Positions 51,458-51,845 of a stretch of DNA of 51,845 nt are shown one piece after another. Each line of letters begins with the position of its first letter. Positions within the stretch are counted from its first letter, which is position 1. Below the pieces are notes generated by a model. The model saw only the letters and a list, made by a program, of their open reading frames with translations, had not been told where the DNA came from and did no database searches. The DNA is from JACRAO01 sp964490895 (GTDB lineage Bacteria > Bdellovibrionota > UBA1018). The DNA is taken from assembly GCA_964490895.1 (NCBI GenBank), contig CAZBEI010000042.1, forward strand, positions 1 through 51,845. Reading direction: 5' to 3'. The translations under genes and the position numbers were made by a program.

Positions 51458-51845
51458 AAAAAATATTTTCAGGCCTTACAAGTGCATGGTGGAGAGGCGC
51501 ACTCTAAAACACGCAAAAGAAAAGAAGCACGCCCGTTTGACCCCGCTAAACAACTGCACATTACGATGCGATCGAGTGGAGCAGTGGGAAAGGGATCCAT
51601 GCTTCATCCCCCGCGTTCTAACGTCACGGCATTACACTGAGAGAGTTTGTATGCGTCGGGAATCACTTGCATTTTTTGATTCAAACAAAATCAAGGCGCT
51701 TTTTACGCGAAGTCGCAGGCCTGATCGCAAGACTCATGACAGGAGCAAAGAAGGGGCAGCCCGCTCTAAAACGCTTTTGGGATTATCTCTCTTGGTCTCG
51801 AATTGTGGAGTGGGGGAAAGATCTAGCCGGGATCAAAAGATATTT
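51458..51845 (+). pseudogene. Frameshifted HUH (REP-associated type) transposase, cut by window end
   Basis: Two overlapping frames encode parts of one transposase. Frame 1 (open from 51458, possible GTG 51482, TGA at 51638-51640) gives EARPFDPAKQLHITMRSSG and GKGSMLHPP. Frame 2 (open from 51622 to the window end) gives GITLREFVCVGNHLHFLIQT, with the His-x-His metal site, then KSRRFLREVAGLIARLM and ALKRFWDYLSWSRIVEWGKD. A -1 shift lies between 51622 and 51637; compared with relatives, about 10-15 codons seem lost there. The catalytic Tyr region would lie downstream, outside the window. I infer an inactive copy. Confidence 0.7.

Noticed and set aside
1..51845. CRISPR array
   Set aside because: No regularly spaced direct repeats of 23-40 bp were seen, and no cas genes.

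Overview
The window reads as chromosome from a flagellated Gram-negative bacterium of moderate to low GC. LPS export (LptD), lipoproteins, outer-membrane barrels, a MotA/MotB/FlbD stator operon, a class II ribonucleotide reductase and a degenerate HUH (REP-associated type) transposase of a style I associate with Bdellovibrionales together suggest Bdellovibrionota or a close relative. That placement is inference; there is no rRNA or marker set here to prove it.

Layout. 1-9538 (minus): tRNA-Arg, a membrane protein, dnaE, a secreted protein, a CsgG/FlgT-like lipoprotein, lipB and tRNA-Val, preceded by a SIS protein, surE and an NlpD-like LytM lipoprotein. 9540-15096 (minus): HD-GYP phosphodiesterase, accD, lptD and rsmI. 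15160-18169: a STAS protein and YraN-family protein (plus) converge on a translation/RNA cluster (SPOUT methyltransferase, rplS, a coiled-coil protein, rnhB; minus). 18294-22113: a secreted protein, the flbD-motA-motB operon (minus) and an RDD membrane protein.

22475-29656 is the most distinctive block: five tightly packed plus-strand genes for exported proteins, three of them lipoproteins. The first two are paralogues of each other, as are the third and fourth; I recognise no known family. Next come a Fic protein with a long palindrome over its start codon, an RluA-family pseudouridine synthase with a tandem-repeat N terminus, class II RNR nrdJ with a good pair of NrdR boxes, two small envelope proteins, and a second Fic protein.

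37954-42489: a B12-binding radical SAM protein, a LOG-family protein, an FKBP lipoprotein, a methyltransferase and an outer-membrane protein. 42581-47200: both subunits of a bacterial topoisomerase VI, then a beta-propeller protein flanked by an inverted pair of genes for a small coiled-coil family; a third member sits between rplS and rnhB. 47229-51845: an AI-2E-type permease, a fatty-acid hydroxylase, rmuC, an orphan DUF4143 domain, a DEDD exonuclease-like protein, and a frameshifted transposase running off the window edge.

Themes: many genes are coupled by ATGA or shorter overlaps; Shine-Dalgarno sites are often G-rich (AAGGGGGG), which helps choose TTG and GTG starts; and several genes carry strong hairpins at or over the ribosome binding site.
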